Assembly (NCBI RefSeq): GCF_902635505.1
Contig: NC_045428.1
Span: forward strand, 303,853,107-303,917,106
DNA from: Sarcophilus harrisii
Lineage: Eukaryota; Chordata; Mammalia; Dasyuromorphia; Dasyuridae
Direction: 5' to 3'
DNA length: 64,000 nt
This document shows, piece by piece, positions 45,387-55,319 of this stretch. Position 1 is the first letter of the stretch. Each line of letters begins with the position of its first letter. The notes under the pieces are model-generated. The model was not told where the DNA came from. It made no database searches and was given only the letters and a program-made list of their open reading frames with translations. The translations under genes were made by a program, and so were the position numbers.

Positions 45387-45598
45387 CTTCCTTCCTTCCT
45401 TCCTTCTTTCCTTCCTTCTTTCCTTCCTTCCTTCCTTCTTTCCTTCCTTCCTTCCTCTCTTTGTTTCTCTCTTTCTTTCCCTCCCTTCCTTCCTTCCTTC
45501 CTTCCTTCCTTCCTTCCTTCCTTCCTTCTTTCCTTCCTTTTCCTTCCTTCCTTCCTTCCTTCCTTCCTTCCTTCCTTCCTTCCTTCCTTCCTTCCTTA
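45387..45598. repeat. Large (TTCC)n array with variants
   Basis: About 210 bp of TTCC units with TTTC and CTCT interruptions. Long Leu/Pro/Ser frames on plus and Lys/Glu/Gly/Arg frames on minus are artefacts of the 4-bp unit. Confidence 0.95.
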
Positions 45599-45699
45599 TC
45601 TCTAGTTCTACTCTTGATCTTACACCCAACACTCTTTGGGGGAAAAAAATAAAGAAAACCAAACCCTTATAGCAAATTCACACTCTGGAGCAAAACAGC

Positions 45700-45835
45700 T
45701 CCCTTATTTTTAAAAATGAGGAAGTAAGGCCCAAAAAAGTAACTTGCCAGAGGTCACAGAAGTAATAGGTAAGTAGAGTCAGGATTTGAACACAGGTCTT
45801 CTCACATCAAATCCATTACTCTTACTAGTATAATG
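45700..45835 (-). mobile_element. MIR fragment
   Basis: 'gtaacttgccagaggtcaca' and 'aggatttgaacacaggtctt'. Confidence 0.75.
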
Positions 45836-45839
45836 CTTT

Positions 45840-46480
45840 AAAGAATAGTGGACAAACTCAACAAATATCAAGCAAAAGGCAAGATCAAAAGTGAAAAATA
45901 TTTATTGTATAAGGGAAATAAAGCTCGAGACTTCTCTTCACCAAAGAAGTTGAGCTATAATCTTTTGGAAGAGAATTCAACTAGTTATAACTATGGATTT
46001 CTCATTAATCACCTTGAAATAATGAAGAAAATTAGGAACAGAGGCTAAAACGGAAGCCACTAAGAACTATAATCACCCACATGGACTCTAGTGACATCAG
46101 AAATATTGATCTTGTGGAAATGATCAGTCATAGAATTCCCAGCTGTGGGACAAGAGAACAAGGTTACATCCTGCCTACTAATGACTAGACTTTCTGCAGT
46201 ATCCATTAATCTGTATTTTTCTCCAAATAGGAAAGCATAGCTAATTAGCAAAGACTTAATAAGATTTAGGTTCCTGGATAATTAATAATACCAATGACAC
46301 TGGTGAGGCTGAATCCTTTCCTCCCAGTTCATTATGATATCTAATCCAGGGTTAATCAATTTTTTGGTCATGTTTACTGAGATGTTAACGACTGTGGTAG
46401 TCTGTGGAACAGGCTAACCTTGTTAGAGGGGTGTTTCACCATTTAAAAAGCAGAGACATTTTTTAGAGAGACATACACAC
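45840..46480. other. Unassigned DNA
   Basis: No family recognised. The plus frame 45848-46048 is short and domain-free. Confidence 0.45.
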
Positions 46481-46482
46481 AT

Positions 46483-46722
46483 TTGTTGTCATTTTTTTAG
46501 TCATGACTAACTCTTTGTGACCCTTTTTGGAATTTTCTTGGCAAAAATATTGGATTGGTTTGCCATTTTACAAATGAGGAAACTGAGGTAAACAGAGTTA
46601 AATGATTTGCTCAGGGTCACATGACTACTAAGTGTCTGAGACCAGATTTGAACTCGGGAAGATGAGACGTCCAGCTTTCAAGCCCAGTGCTTTGTGCACG
46701 ATGGCATTTCCTAGCTGCCCTC
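46483..46722 (-). mobile_element. SINE with RTE-like tail
   Basis: 'tgactaactctttgtgaccc' then 'tttttggaattttcttggc' (tail), 'ttgctcagggtcacatgact' (body), 'ggcatttcctagctgccctc' (head, antisense). Confidence 0.85.
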
Positions 46723-46744
46723 ATTTGGCAGAACACAAATGAAT

Positions 46745-46925
46745 AGAGGCTGCTAGCTGGTATAGTTATAGATAGAACATCAGCCTTGGTGACAAGGAGA
46801 ACTGAGTTCAATCCTGCCTTAGATGCATGCATACAAGCTGTATAACTTTAGACAAGTCACCAAACAAAAATGAACCTGTTTCTTCATAGATAAAATGAAA
46901 AAGTTGGTTTTTAAAGCCCTTTCTT
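46745..46925 (+). mobile_element. MIR-like SINE
   Basis: 'gctagctggtatagttatag' head, 'ataactttagacaagtcacc' core and 'cttcatagataaaatgaaaa' 3' part. Confidence 0.65.
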
Positions 46926-46929
46926 CCTT

Positions 46930-47430
46930 TTTACTGTTCTTATGCTTAGCCCTTTTTTTTGCATTTTCCATGACCCAACCACATCGACCTTGCTGTACCT
47001 CACATGTGACACTCCATCTCTCAAATTTGTGCATTTTCAGTAGTATTTCCCCATGGGGGAATTCTCTCCTCCTCTCTGCTATCTGACTTTTACCAAATGT
47101 CAATTAAAATTCTATCTTCTGCAAGAAACCTTTTCTGAATCCCCTTAATGCTAGCATCTTCCCTCTTCTCTCCAATGTACCCAGTATGTATCATAAATAC
47201 ACAAAGTTGCTTCCTCCCTTCATGTATCTTATATGCACAAAGTGTGTATCTTATATACACAAAATTACTTCCTCCCTTCATGTATCTTATGTGCAAAAAG
47301 TGTATATCTTATATATACAAAGTTGTTTCTTCCCTTTGCCCCCATTAGAAGAGAGTCCTTCTGGGTTGGGGATATTTGGGCCTTTTTCTGTATATTGGGT
47401 TCAGTGCCTAGCATGTAGTAAGTGAGTTAG
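46930..47430 (+). mobile_element. L2 3' end with an internal tandem duplication
   Basis: 'ccaaccacatcgaccttgct', 'attctatcttctgcaagaaa' and 'tcagtgcctagcatgtagta' are L2 3' landmarks in order. Positions 47184-47337 are expanded by a 58-bp tandem repeat. Confidence 0.7.
47184..47337. repeat. 58-bp tandem repeat, 2.6 copies
   Basis: Units begin at 47184, 47242 and 47300; each holds 'acttcctcccttcatgtatc' or a close variant. The first two differ at only a few positions. It lies in L2 3' UTR sequence and arose after the insertion. Confidence 0.9.
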
Positions 47431-47459
47431 GGGGATGTTTATCTGGAGCATGTGAAGAC

Positions 47460-47590
47460 TGCCAATTGCAAAGTCACTTGCCCCGGGTCTTACAGCTAAT
47501 AAGTGTTGAATGTCTAAGGTTGGACTTGAACTCAACTCCTCCTGACTCCAGAGTTGGCACTCTATTCACTGTGCCATCTAGCTGCTCCAA
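47460..47590 (-). mobile_element. tRNA-derived SINE
   Basis: 'gtcacttgccccgggtctta' and 'ctattcactgtgccatctag' (antisense). Confidence 0.85.
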
Positions 47591-47624
47591 TCATTCTGAT
47601 TTTTGCCTTATTACTGGATTTCTA

Positions 47625-47756
47625 TGGCTCAGGAAGAAAGAATAAGGCTGACAACTTTTGTAGAACTATGCCTCACTTAAATCCTATTCATGAACAAATC
47701 AAAATATTACCTGTGATGTCATTGGTCCTCTTTGAAAATGAAGAACAAAGAGGAAA
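47625..47756 (-). mobile_element. Second marsupial SINE type
   Basis: On the minus strand 'ttttcaaagaggaccaatga' then 'ggatttaagtgaggcatagt'. It is the relative of 39425-39525 and covers more of the element. The plus-strand frame over it is incidental. Confidence 0.65.
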
Positions 47757-47814
47757 TACTTAATAAATAATTGTTAACAAAATAGTATTGCTTCTCTATA
47801 GCTTGATGTATATG

Positions 47815-48130
47815 CAAATTTTCTTTCTGTCTTTTCTTTGGCATATATGAATGGCAGTGGTTTCTCTGAGTCAAAGGGTAAGGCCATTTTAGTCATTTTC
47901 TTAACTTAATGCAGCAGTTAGCAATTCCATCATTAGTGTATTAGTATGCTGGTCTTTTCACATAACACTATTTCCACTTTTATCATTTTAAACAATTTGC
48001 TATGTGAGATGAAACCAGAGTTGTTTTGATTTGCATTTCTTCTGGAGTAATCTTTCATATGACATAATAATTGATCTTTAGAGAAATGTTTATTCAGACC
48101 CTTTTATTACTTATTACAGGGCAGTTTGTC
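47815..48130 (-). mobile_element. Old L1 ORF2 fragment
   Basis: 'gtttctctgagtcaaagggt', 'ttctggagtaatctttcata' and 'ttgttttgatttgcatttct' are antisense ORF2 C-terminal landmarks of the older L1 type. Confidence 0.7.
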
Positions 48131-48134
48131 CTGC

Positions 48135-48780
48135 CCTTTCCTTATGTTTTGTTGATGACAAAAGAGATGAAAATTTCTATACATGACCCTTAAAGTCAGC
48201 ATTAAGGGTCTCTCTGCATATAGGTTCTGCATTGGTATAAGGGGAATGCTGATGAAAATCAGGTTCATCTTTCCTTTGGGAGTTTCTGTAAAATGTCACA
48301 TGGAGAGGCTCTAAATGCATGAATATGTCACATTTAACTCATGTAACTTCTTAATAGAAGTGTTCCCAATGCTGCTCACTGATAGCACCTAGGTTTTCCA
48401 GGAAGAAGTATAAATACAAATTCAGGAAACAAATATTGCAAAACATACTATCTCCCATAACTTTATAGACTTAGAGAAGATCTTTGATAATTTAGGGGTG
48501 GTTTCCTGCCTTATAGCTCTCCCCAAAGTTATAAGGTCACTTAAAAATAATTTCTATGTAGCTCCTTCCATTTCATTTATCTGTTCTTCAAAATGTTTAC
48601 TTTTATTACTTCCCTAATTGAATGATTCATAAATATCCCTGCTTAGATTTTCCCCTTCCTGATTTTTGGAAATTAATATTTTCAGATTTAGAAAACTAAT
48701 AGTATTTCCATCCATTGCCTTGATACTTGTTTTTATTAGACAAATTTAATATGTAATGAAGGTAGAAAAGGAATCTCCTC
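48135..48780. other. Unassigned DNA
   Basis: AT-rich, with no family recognised and no coding signal. Confidence 0.5.
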
Positions 48781-48784
48781 CATA

Positions 48785-48990
48785 GGCATACTATCAAGTG
48801 CTCATCTAGCTTTTTGAAGACCTCTATTGAGGAGGAATCCACTTCTTTCCAGGAATTCCCATTGAATTTTGGACAGATCTAATTTTTAGAAAAACTATTC
48901 TATCAATTCTATGTCCAATAATTCATATTGCTATTTAATCTACATCTCTCCATCTTTGCCACAAAAAACAGTAGGTCATCAAATGTTTTG
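48785..48990 (-). mobile_element. L3/CR1-like 3' region, antisense
   Basis: 'aagtgctcatctagcttttt' then 'gaagacctctattgaggagg' and 'acagatctaatttttagaaa' match the antisense L3 3' UTR. Confidence 0.55.
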
Positions 48991-48994
48991 CTGC

Positions 48995-50135
48995 AATCTA
49001 GGTAAACTCTATAGCATTCCTTTATTTGAAAGCCCTGACCAAAAATGAAAATAAGATCTTAATAAAATTAAACTGCCTCTCTTTTCAGCAAGAGCTGACT
49101 ATTTTTGGTTGTCTTGACTGATAGTTCTCTTATCTGTCTCCCTTCAGCATGATATGAAATTCACCTTTTTATGTCCCTGATGTGACTTTTTTGTTTTCTC
49201 CTCTTTTATGGACTCAAATAATTTCCCAGCAGTCGTCTGGGCAGATATTACAACTCACCCATTTCATTTCCCTTGTCATTCTGGAATTTGAGGGCTCAAT
49301 TCAACTGACACTTAGACAATTAGTTTAGATGTGTTCTTCATACCCTAGTGATGTGAAAGCAGATCTCCAAACACCCCTAGTTCAGTATCTTATTACCACT
49401 TCACACTATTCTTTTCCTACCTGGATTTGGAATCTTTCAAAAAACTTGTCTTAATAGCTGAAATATACAAGAGGGGAAATCACTGAGTTAATTAAAAGGG
49501 GAGGAGATTTTAAGAATTATTCATGTATTTGTGGTTTTAAGTAGAAATTTGAATTAGGTAGAAAGAAACGAGGTATTACAAAATACTGCAAGCTTCATAA
49601 GAGCTACTTCTGAGTACTGGAAATAAAAGTTCAACCATTATCACATTTCCCCCTAATATCTTTCCCCTATAAAAGTCAGTATACTTTACAAGAAAATATT
49701 TCCCCACTCCCAACCTAAAGCCACCAGTCCCAAGGCAAGCATACCAGTCCCTCTTCTTCCTTTGTTGATGCTCAAAATTGAGTCCTTCCCCAAGGCAAGA
49801 GATACTTTCCCAAGATACAGCACGCCAGAGAGAGGATGGACTCCTTTGGGTACCATTATCTCTTCTAGATAAAGTAGAATTATTGGAGACCACCAGTTTA
49901 GCAGGCAGCAAGTAGTCAGGCAGCAGGGGACCCTCAAGAAATAGGCAGAGGCTAGGGCCAAACACAGTCTTCTATGTTCCATAAGGAAAACAATCACTCT
50001 GGGTTCTTAGATGAGGATTCTGTTTCTAATCCCAGGCTATAGAAATAATAAAGAAATCTTTATCCTAGAAAGAAGGAGCTAGCTATTGGCTGAGTACAAA
50101 GGATTTGAATGGTGAGAAGAAGAGTCAAGCAGGTG
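48995..50135. other. Unassigned DNA upstream of the CpG-rich island
   Basis: The minus frames 49965-49576 (129 codons) and 49997-49686 (103 codons) overlap in different frames, show no domain and no coding bias I can see, so I do not call a gene. If the island is a promoter this is its upstream flank. Confidence 0.45.
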
Positions 50136-50280
50136 GAGGGAGTGGTTCGGACCGAACTAAATTCAAGGCTGGCAGACATTGGATAAGGCAGCGAGACAAA
50201 GTGGAATAGCAGTCATAGGACTAGGATAGTAGATTCTTGGAGACCCGACTCTGAAAGACGGTGGCAACTTGGGGGGCAGG

Positions 50281-50384
50281 AAACGCACTGGAGAGAGCGG
50301 GCACAGAAACGCACTGCAGAGAGTGCGCACAGAAGCTCACTGGAGAAAGCGCGCACAGAAACGCACGGGAGAGAGCTCTCATAG
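50281..50384. repeat. 26-bp tandem repeat, 4 copies
   Basis: Units start at 50281, 50307, 50333 and 50359. Consensus 'aaacgcactggagagagcg' then 'ngcacag', with two to four CpGs per unit. The copies differ from each other at a few positions, the last most. It sits upstream of the GC box. Confidence 0.93.
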
Positions 50385-50397
50385 TAGCAGGAACGGA

Positions 50398-50410
50398 GGC
50401 GGGGCGGAGC
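50398..50410 (+). promoter_or_regulatory. GC box (Sp1-type)
   Basis: 'ggcggggcggagc' contains the core GGGGCGG. Such boxes are typical of CpG-island promoters; binding is inferred. Confidence 0.55.
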
Positions 50411-50419
50411 TAATCAGAA

Positions 50420-50800
50420 CGCTGGGGAAGAGGAGACTGAGTGCGTGAGCCTGCTTGAGGATTGGCTTTTCTCTAGCCTCTTTCTCCCAGTCTTCCGTAG
50501 GCTTTCTGCAGGAGATGCTGTTTCCCAACCCGGAGGGACGGATAGGATGGAAGAGGAGGCAGGGCTGAGTCGCCGCCTTTCCTGAGAGGCTGTGAACTTG
50601 AAGGAGTAGGAAGCCCCGTGGGCAATACGGGAGGAGCTTTCTTGAGCACTGCTTAGGGGTATTTGCGTTCTATCCTTCCTAGTGCTAGAAACCTCCAGTG
50701 CAGCCCCCATTCTTCGGATCCGCCCCAACCAGGAAAACCAAAGGAACTGGCGCGGTTCAGCCACCTGTGCGTGCAGTGGAATCCTGTAACGGGGAGCCAG
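50420..50800 (+). other. Candidate 5' untranslated exon
   Basis: The right edge is set by 'gagccag|gtgagt' at 50800/50801, a near-ideal splice donor. The ATGs seen within it (near 50514 and 50548) run into stops before the donor, so the exon would be non-coding or carry short upstream frames. The left edge (transcription start) is a guess from the GC box position. Confidence 0.4.
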
Positions 50801-50820
50801 GTGAGTGAGTGAGTGAGTGA
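50801..50820 (+). repeat. Splice donor in a (GTGA)n run
   Basis: 'gtgagtgagtgagtgagtga' begins exactly at the donor, so several tandem GTGAGT donors 4 bp apart are possible. Alternative use would shift the transcript by 4-nt steps. Confidence 0.6.
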
Positions 50821-50871
50821 AGGAGAGATAGAAAGATTGGTAAAGATGCGAGGGAGTTGGTGGGAAGTTGG

Positions 50872-51480
50872 AGGGGGAAAGAAGATTTTATTGCGTGTAA
50901 AAGGTTTTATTTTAAGGTTATCGGGAATCATGAACAAAACAAGAAACAAGAGTATATAAGAGCAGACAGGAATCACCTGAGACAACTGATAGCATATACT
51001 AATAGAGTTTTTTTATTAAGCTTCCCAAACTAGCGTTTCATTTTATAGATGAAGAAACTGAACTATGAAGTTATGTTCCTTTGGACAAACTCGGGGGGGA
51101 GGGGGAGGAGTCATTAAGAAGCCACTGTCCCCGTTGCTGAGTTGCTAGATGAGTTTTCCACTTACAGAATGTTAGAACTAAAAGATTTTTAATCTCTATC
51201 TCTCTCTGTCTCCCTGTCTGTCTCTCTTTCTATCTCTGATCAACCCCATGGCAGTCTTATGAAGCTTATGAATCCCTCTAAGAAGAGTTTTATTTTAAAT
51301 TCACAATTGAAAGAAAAATTTAAATCTCAGTTAAAAGTTAGTGAAAATAAGAGTACAATTCCCACCCCACCCCCCCAAATTCACAGATACCTTGAAATCT
51401 AAGCTAGGGCCTGAATCGGAAACTTCACTGATATAGCATTTCCTAGATGTGGAAATTGTATCTAAGAAAGCTAGTTGTTT
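50872..51480. other. Putative intron start with low-complexity runs
   Basis: Contains a short (TC)n/(TCTG)n run (51193-51237) and a fragment 'ttttatagatgaagaaactg' (about 51041) resembling antisense MIR. Nothing else recognised. Confidence 0.5.
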
Positions 51481-51484
51481 CCTT

Positions 51485-51590
51485 CTTTTCTGGTCCATGG
51501 CATTGAGAAACTAAGTGGCTTATCCAGGCTTACACAGAGAGGATGTGTCAGCAGTAGCACTGGATCCCACGTATTCCTGGCTTACAAGAT
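51485..51590 (-). mobile_element. MIR fragment
   Basis: 'gtggcttatccaggcttaca' and 'agcagtagcactggatccca', antisense MIR. Confidence 0.6.
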
Positions 51591-51846
51591 CAGGTAGACT
51601 AAACAGTATCCTCTCTTCCCTTTAACTTTTTTGAAGGTAGATTTCCATTGTGGATCCAGTTTCTTGCTTCCCAGAGCCCTTTTTATTTTGGCTAATTGCA
51701 AAATTCCTTGGAGAGGAGAGGAAAGTCTCTTTTCTTTCCTGAACTGGTGGGCTCCTGGGTTAAATTTCACAGCCATGTAGGCTGTCCTAGACCTACCTTA
51801 AGGAATACTGAAATTTCAGGCCCCAAGAAAGATTATCATATAATTC

Positions 51847-51848
<2 letters not shown>

Positions 51849-51881
<33 letters not shown>

Positions 51882-51882
51882 A
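51849..51882. repeat. (CA)n microsatellite
   Basis: About 16 uninterrupted CA units; likely polymorphic. Confidence 0.95.
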
Positions 51883-52261
51883 CATATAAAATTATTCAAA
51901 ATCATTATTTTTTCAGATTGAGATTATGGATCAATTAGAATATAACTCTTCTAGGAACCTTTCTGCATTCAATGGGAATGAAAAATGTGTAATGCTTTAT
52001 GAATTGGGAGGGTAGAAGTAGTAGAAGAAAAGGAAGTGAGCTGAATAGTCTTTTTAATGGCAAGGAGCTGGATGATATCTTGTGTATCCAGACAAAAGTC
52101 CTTTTCCAAGACCATCTTTAGCATCCAGGCCTTAAGATGAAAACCAAAACTAAAACCAAAAAAAACTCTTTTTAAATGTTTCATTCATTTTTCTGTAGAT
52201 GAGGTCATTTTCAAAATCCTATCAAAGACTAAGAAGCATGTGTACATTTATAGTCTGTATT

Positions 52262-52412
52262 TGCTTCTCTCTCCTCCCTCTCCCCTCCCCTTCTCTTTCT
52301 CCCTCTCTCTCCTTCTCTCCCTCTCCCCTTCTCTTCCTTTTTCCCTCTCCCCCTTCCCCCTCTCTCTCCTTCCTTTCTTCCCTTCCCCCCTCTCTCCCTC
52401 CCCTCTCTCTGT
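52262..52412. repeat. Polypyrimidine tract
   Basis: About 150 bp of C/T only, irregular CTCC and CTTT units. It creates Ser/Leu/Pro frames on plus and a Glu/Gly/Arg frame on minus, which are artefacts. Confidence 0.92.
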
Positions 52413-52429
52413 CATTTTTTCTGATGCTC

Positions 52430-52645
52430 ACTTTCCTCACAACTGTTGTGCTGAGGATACTTCAATGAGATACTATGCTAAGGATTACACATGTTTACCT
52501 TATAACACATTACTTGCTATCTTGGGAAGGAGGAAAGTAAGGGAGGTAGGGAGAAAAATTTGGAACACAAAATCTTACAAAAAATGAATGTTGAAAACTA
52601 TCTTTACATGTATTTGGAAAGATAAAATACTACTGAGGAAAAAAA
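52430..52645 (+). mobile_element. L1 3' end
   Basis: 'ctatcttgggaaggaggaaa', 'tttggaacacaaaatcttac' and 'ttggaaagataaaatactac' are the sense L1 3' terminus. The polypyrimidine tract to its left occupies the place of the T/C-rich 3' UTR part. Confidence 0.85.
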
Positions 52646-52734
52646 GAACTTTGTAAACTCTTAAATATCATGAATATTACTTAAAATATCTCTTCCCTTT
52701 AACTTTTTTTTAAAGTAGATTTCTATGGGCAAGG

Positions 52735-52865
52735 GTTTTATTTCAGTTTTCTTAGCTATAAAATGGGGATAATATTAGCACCTGCTTCCCACAGTTGTGT
52801 GAGGATCAAATAAAATAATATTTATAAATAGCACTTAGCACAGTGTATGGCTTATTCCTCTTCAT
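52735..52865 (+). mobile_element. MIR 3' half
   Basis: 'tataaaatggggataatatt' and 'agcacttagcacagtgtatg'. Confidence 0.75.
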
Positions 52866-53169
52866 CGTTATTATCTTCATTTAAATTTCATAATTTTGTT
52901 ATTAATACAATTATTATTATATGTCTAAAGGTACAAAATAATATATTATCACTTTTTTTGTAGTTTGAAGAATTCCTCAGAAGTTTATTTAGTATTGATT
53001 CAAACAAATTAAGAGTTTATTTTTCAAAATAAATGATGATTTCTCCATGAAATTCTAAAGGATTTATGTTGTTCATGTGAAACAATGAGTCAGGGGTTCT
53101 TCAGTCTATAGATCTGTTATCTTAAGGCTTGGGTGCTAAAGATGGCCTTGGAAACTGACTTTCATCTTA

Positions 53170-53530
53170 GAAGTCAGAGAATAATAGAGTTGGAAGTAGA
53201 ATGGATACACGAGATATTATCTAGGCCAGAGATTCTTAATTTTTTCTTAGGTTGAGGTCATAGGACCTTTTTTAGAATAATGTTTTTAAATACATAAGGC
53301 AAACATATAATATTTTTTTCTAGTCAAACACATATGATTTACAAAATAAATAAATTACATTAAAATAGTTATAAAAATAATAAATGTTTTAAATTTAGAG
53401 ACCCTTTCAAATCTATCTACGGACCCAAGGGAACATTGGATCTCCAATTAAGAATCCCTGAACTAGAACCTACTGCTCTTTTTGTGAAGTGAGTTAGTTG
53501 AAGTCACAAAGCTAACTAGCAGAGTAAGGA
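53170..53530 (-). mobile_element. MIR interrupted by a hAT-like element
   Basis: 'gaataatagagttggaagta' on the left and 'gtgaagtgagttagttgaag' on the right are parts of one antisense MIR; 53227-53465 sits between them. Confidence 0.55.
53227..53465. mobile_element. hAT-like miniature DNA transposon
   Basis: The ends 'cagagattcttaatt' and 'aattaagaatccctg' are near-perfect inverted repeats, close to the CAGnGGTTCTTAA ends of hAT/Charlie-type elements. The AT-rich interior ('aataatgtttttaaatacat') is shared with 55115-55315. No transposase frame, so it depends on a partner. Old; the 8-bp target duplication is worn. Confidence 0.6.
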
Positions 53531-53671
53531 ATAAAATTCTTTCTTCTATGTCAGTTTTCAGTTTTTTTCTGCCATTAGAATCTTCATCAGAAATAAGAAA
53601 CAGGAATTTTAGTAATCTCCTTCCTTCCCTTCTGCACCCTTATCCCACCTTAAAAAGACTCTTCTTTTTAG

Positions 53672-53905
53672 GGAATTGTGCCCAGCTGGATGGTACAGTG
53701 GATAGATCACTGGACCTAGACTTAGGAAAACCTCAGATACTTATTAGCTGTGTGATCCTGAGCAAGTCACTTAAGCCTTACTGTCTCTGTTCCTCATCTG
53801 TATAAGTTGGAGAAATAGCAAACCAATCCAGTATCTTTGACCAGAAAAACCCCAAATGGGGTCCCAAAGTTTCAGATACAACTGAGCAATGCCACAATAA
53901 CAAAT
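53672..53905 (+). mobile_element. SINE with RTE-like tail
   Basis: 'agctggatggtacagtggat' (head), 'gtgatcctgagcaagtcact' (body), 'ccccaaatggggtcccaaag' (tail). Confidence 0.85.
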
Positions 53906-53909
53906 CCTC

Positions 53910-55110
53910 ATATTGCTCTGTGGAAGTTTTAAACCCCATCACTGGGGTATCTTATCCAGATCTTTCTATTTTCCTTAAAAGTGTCCTTTGCAAGGTAGGC
54001 TCAGTGATAGGAAATGATATACCAGGTTAATCCAAACACTGCCCACTACTTACCCCAGATCCAAATCTAGAATACTGAATACTGAGTCCAAGAACCCTCA
54101 GAACAGTAGATTCTCCTAGTCCTACCCTAAGACCACTAGCCCTGCTTCCAGTTCACCACATAGTCATTATCCAGGGAATAAGCCCTTACCTGGCAATTAC
54201 TTCTGCCACAGCATCTAAGATCCAGAAAAGAAAGTTTCTACTACCAGAAGTCCTTGGCACTGTTAAATAGTTCAGCATCTGAAATAGATATGCTTTTATC
54301 AGGGAAAATAATATTAAATGAGTTGCATTACTATCTGCATTATCACTGTATCCTAAGGACCCATTTCCTTCTTACTTGTGACTGAAATTTACTCTGTGTG
54401 TAGTCTCCCCAATCAGAAAGAGAGAACAGAGGTTGTCTTGCTTTTCTATTTGTATACCAAATGTTTAGCATAGTTCTTTGTGCATGGCATACTAAATGCT
54501 TTTTCATTTGCAAAAAATTGCTAGGTTCTATCTTCTTTCTTCTTAATTAAAACTTACATTGCTTGGGTGACTGCTCTTAACTGTTATGGAAGAAAGCCAT
54601 CCAACCAGTGGAAATAATTCAAAATAAAATGTAGCCAATTGTTATTGTCAAAGAGAATTTTATTAAGCCAAGAGAATCTCTCATTGATGGAATTTATATG
54701 GGAAATATTTTTCCCTTTTTCTAATTTCTTTTTTCATTACAAATTAAACAAACATCAATATTTCCATAAAAATGGAAAAAATGGTTTCTGTATGAAATTA
54801 TGGGTCTTTTATATGCTGTTTTTAAAAAATATATATTTATTAAATATATAATAATTGCAATGCAGATTCACCTTCTTATTAGTGTCTCCTCCTGAATCCT
54901 CCTACTTTCTTCTATTTTTTCAAATGTTTCATTGACTAAGTTTTATTTCCCCCAGCACTCTCAATATCTCCCCACTACTTCCAATCTTATCCCCCAAATG
55001 GGAGATAGCTTTCAGAAGGAAGAGCTTCCTTACAAACTGAAGAGAAATTGTTTCAAGGGCCAACTTTTTTTTCACTTTTATCAAATGCTCTTTTTTCCTC
55101 TAGAATAATT
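53910..55110. other. Unassigned DNA
   Basis: No gene or family recognised over 1.2 kb. It includes AT-rich sequence around 54.8 kb. The plus frame 54639-54851 is short and hydrophobic by composition only. Confidence 0.45.
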
Positions 55111-55114
55111 TTTT

Positions 55115-55315
55115 TTATTTGTCATGCCTCCCAACCTTGGAAATAGAGTGAAACCTGTAGATCACTTCTCAGAATAAAGGGTTTAAATGCATAAAATTAA
55201 ACATACAGGAGTACAAAGGGAAAGAACTTGTATTAATTTCTGTTATAAAAATTTCTTTTTAAAAAAGCAAGTGCATGGACCCTAAATTAAGACCTAAAGA
55301 AAAATAGAAATAAAA
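55115..55315. mobile_element. Second hAT-like miniature element
   Basis: 'ttctcagaataaagggttta' then 'aatgcataaaattaaacata' and 'agtgcatggaccctaaatta' match the interior and right end of the 53227-53465 family in the same orientation. The left inverted repeat is lost. Confidence 0.5.
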
Positions 55316-55319
55316 AGTC

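Larger units (their letters stand above)
50140..50870 (+). promoter_or_regulatory. CpG-rich island, candidate promoter/first exon
   Basis: This is the only CpG-dense segment of the window. Across 50150-50800 I count more than 30 CG dinucleotides, while the flanks have very few. It carries a GC box (50398-50410), no TATA box at a fitting place, and a strong splice donor after 50800. This matches a TATA-less promoter of a broadly expressed gene with a 5' untranslated exon reading to the right. Part of the GC content also comes from a 26-bp tandem repeat. A minus-strand frame of 116 codons (50764-50414) has no recognisable domain. A bidirectional promoter is possible. The gene cannot be named because no coding exon lies in view. 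Confidence 0.55.

Noticed and set aside
45387-45598. Possible CRISPR-like regular spacing
   Set aside because: The regularity is a 4-bp microsatellite; there are no unique spacers, and the DNA is mammalian.
45305-45672. Overlapping frames of 108-121 codons, Leu/Pro/Ser rich on plus and Lys/Glu/Arg/Gly rich on minus
   Set aside because: Pure artefact of the (TTCC)n array.
49576-49997. Minus-strand frames of 129 and 103 codons upstream of the CpG island
   Set aside because: They overlap in different frames, show no recognisable domain, and have no plausible promoter or splice context on that strand that I can see. The length is not remarkable in 64 kb.
50414-50764. Minus-strand frame of 116 codons inside the CpG-rich island
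   Set aside because: GC-rich DNA is poor in stop codons, so such frames are common. The Arg/Ser-rich sequence has no known domain. A bidirectional promoter could revive it, but there is no direct support.
52199-52587. Frames of 72-115 codons over C/T-rich sequence
   Set aside because: Low-complexity tract followed by an L1 3' end; no domain.
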